From positions 372,001 to 436,000 of the forward strand of contig NZ_WJYO01000004.1 of NCBI RefSeq assembly GCF_010994095.1: a DNA stretch of 64,000 bases, read 5' to 3'. The notes beneath the pieces were generated by a model that searched no databases, was not told the origin of the DNA, and was given only the letters and a program-made list of their open reading frames with translations. The DNA comes from Mumia xiangluensis (GTDB lineage: Bacteria > Actinomycetota > Actinomycetes > Propionibacteriales > Nocardioidaceae). Position 1 is the first letter of the stretch, and the number at the start of each line of letters is the position of its first letter. The position numbers and the translations under genes were made by a program. Below, piece after piece: positions 62,794 to 64,000 of this stretch.

Positions 62794-64000
62794 GTGCCCC
62801 GCCGTCTCGATGCGCTCGACGTGACGTTCCTCGACGAGGAGACCTCCACCGCGCCCCGGCAGGTGATGACGCTCGTGGTGATCGAGCCTGGTGAGCGCAC
62901 GTTCGACTACGACACGCTCGTCGGCGTGGTCAACGAGCGGATCGGCCTGGTCCCGCGCTACCGGCGGCGGGTCGCGAACGTCCCCGGTGGTCTCGGTGCC
63001 CCGGTCTGGGTCGACGACGAGGACTTCGACCTCACCTACCACGTGCGGCGGTCCGCGCTCCCGTCTCCCGGCACCGACGCTGCGCTGCGAGAGCTGGTGA
63101 GCCGCCTTGTCGGCCGGCACCTCGATCTCTCGCGCCCGCTGTGGGAGGCGTACTTCATCGAAGGGCTCGAGGGCGGCCGCGTCGCCGTCCTCATCAAGTC
63201 GCACCAGGCGCTCGTCGACGGCTCCGTGACGGTGGACCTCGCCCAGGTCCTGCTCGACGAGACGCCGCACGACCGCGACGTCCCGTCGGACGGCTGGGTC
63301 CCGCGCGGCACCCCCGGAGGGCCCTCGCTCGTCGCGGGGTCGCTCTGGGACGTGGCGACGCACCCCCGCCGCGCCGCAGAGCGCCTCTCCGGCAGCATCG
63401 ACCGGGTGCAGTCCGCGGTCGGCAAGGTGGTCCAGAGCCTCCCCGTCGTCGGTCCCGTCGCCGCGGACGCCTCGGGTCCGTTCTCGGCCCGGCTGAGCCC
63501 GCACCGTCGCTACGTCACCGTCCGGACGCGGCTCGACGACTACCGGCTCGTCCGGGACGCGCGCGGCGGCACCGTCAACGACGTCATCATGACCACGATC
63601 GCGGGCGGCATCCGCGGTTGGATGCTCACCCAGGCGGAGCCGGTCAGCGACAAGACGCGCCTGCGCGCGATGGTGCCGATGTCGGTCGCGGCGCCCGACG
63701 GCGTCCCCACCTCGTACGGCTCGACCGTCCGCGGTCAGCTGCTGACCCTGCCGGTCGGGGAGACCAACCCGATCGTGCGCCTGCACCAGGTGTCGTACGC
63801 CCTCAAGGCCCACAAGGAGACCGGCGTCGCCGTCGCCGCCAACACGCTCGCGGCACTGCCCGGCTTCGCGCCGACGACGTTCCACGCGGTCGGAGCCCGG
63901 GTGGCGGAGACCCAGGCCCACCACCCGTACGACATCGTGATCACCAACGTGCCCGGCCCGCAGGAGCGCATGTTCATCGCGGGGGCGCCGATCGTGGAGA
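62794..64000 (+). CDS. Wax ester synthase/diacylglycerol acyltransferase family protein (cut by window end)
   Basis: A member of the WS/DGAT family, which makes triacylglycerol or wax esters at the membrane. About 402 residues are in the window; the family is around 450-480. It begins RRLDALDVTFLDEETSTAP and has VPRYRRRVANVPGGLGAPVW, PLWEAYFIEGLEGGRVAVLIK, the later VNDVIMTTIAGGIRGWML and TNVPGPQERMFIAGAPI. The catalytic HHxxxDG motif reads HQALVDG at residues 137-143, so the second His is Gln. The gene sits near secA like M. tuberculosis tgs3. Activity is uncertain. Confidence 0.9.
   Translation, partial: MPRRLDALDVTFLDEETSTAPRQVMTLVVIEPGERTFDYDTLVGVVNERIGLVPRYRRRVANVPGGLGAPVWVDDEDFDLTYHVRRSALPSPGTDAALRELVSRLVGRHLDLSRPLWEAYFIEGLEGGRVAVLIKSHQALVDGSVTVDLAQVLLDETPHDRDVPSDGWVPRGTPGGPSLVAGSLWDVATHPRRAAERLSGSIDRVQSAVGKVVQSLPVVGPVAADASGPFSARLSPHRRYVTVRTRLDDYRLVRDARGGTVNDVIMTTIAGGIRGWMLTQAEPVSDKTRLRAMVPMSVAAPDGVPTSYGSTVRGQLLTLPVGETNPIVRLHQVSYALKAHKETGVAVAANTLAALPGFAPTTFHAVGARVAETQAHHPYDIVITNVPGPQERMFIAGAPIVE

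Overview
The window is a stretch of high-GC actinobacterial chromosome. Coding density is high, many starts are GTG, and many genes overlap by ATGA or GTGA. Gene content and order point to a member of the Nocardioidaceae or a close relative. From memory, the order largely follows the Mycobacterium tuberculosis block Rv3234c-Rv3285: accA3, maf, accE, accD5, birA, a PH-domain protein, purK-purE, fadE25, LCP proteins, a TIGR03089 protein, fbiB/fbiA, whiB2, manB, TobH, sahH, mtrA-mtrB-lpqB, comF, hpf, secA1, an Rv3235-like protein and a tgs3-like acyltransferase. No rRNA, tRNA, CRISPR array, insertion sequence or prophage was recognised.

Layout. 1-8.0 kb (minus strand): the 5' part of pyruvate carboxylase, a universal stress protein, three overlapping membrane proteins of unknown function, and the biotin carboxylase/BCCP subunit AccA3. 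8.1-16.95 kb: an accessory block between accA3 and maf. It holds an XRE regulator overlapping a Ser/Thr kinase, a von Willebrand A surface protein behind twin palindromes, a GT4 glycosyltransferase, an acyl-CoA dehydrogenase, a fungal-type cytosine deaminase, a GNAT protein and a DUF222/HNH protein under an SOS box. 16.95-28.7 kb: maf, two paralogous unknown genes, accE, accD5, birA, a PH-domain protein, an adenylate cyclase, purK-purE, a lipase, a PPOX flavoprotein and a FadE25-like dehydrogenase, ending at a 32-bp-stem hairpin. 28.7-38.2 kb: a secreted protein, two LCP ligases, a TIGR03089 protein, CofE/CofD of F420 synthesis, a Q/W-rich membrane protein and WhiB. 38.3-47.6 kb: a GT2 membrane glycosyltransferase coupled to a DUF5719 protein, a zincin-like protein, a DUF3499 protein, manB, Trm112, TobH and ahcY. 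47.7-58.3 kb: mtrA-mtrB-lpqB, comF, hpf, a LuxR-type response regulator coupled to a YcaQ-like glycosylase, and secA. 58.3-64 kb: Rv3235-like and LysM proteins, a small HTH protein, SAF (CpaB-like) and CpaE-like proteins, and a WS/DGAT acyltransferase cut by the window end.

The genes share a few themes. Biotin-dependent carboxylation is represented by pyc, accA3, accD5, accE and the ligase birA that biotinylates them. Lipid turnover is represented by two acyl-CoA dehydrogenases that share an operator-like motif, a lipase and the WS/DGAT. Envelope assembly and its surveillance are represented by the LCP proteins, GT2/DUF5719, ManB, MtrAB-LpqB and SecA.

At least fourteen genes look leaderless: a TANNNT -10 hexamer ends exactly 6 or 7 nt before the start codon. 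Apart from the hairpin, the most unusual items are the three-gene membrane cassette at 2.98-6.25 kb, the twin palindromes before the VWA gene, the shared operator of the two dehydrogenases, and three separate tandem repeats that all have a 17-bp period.
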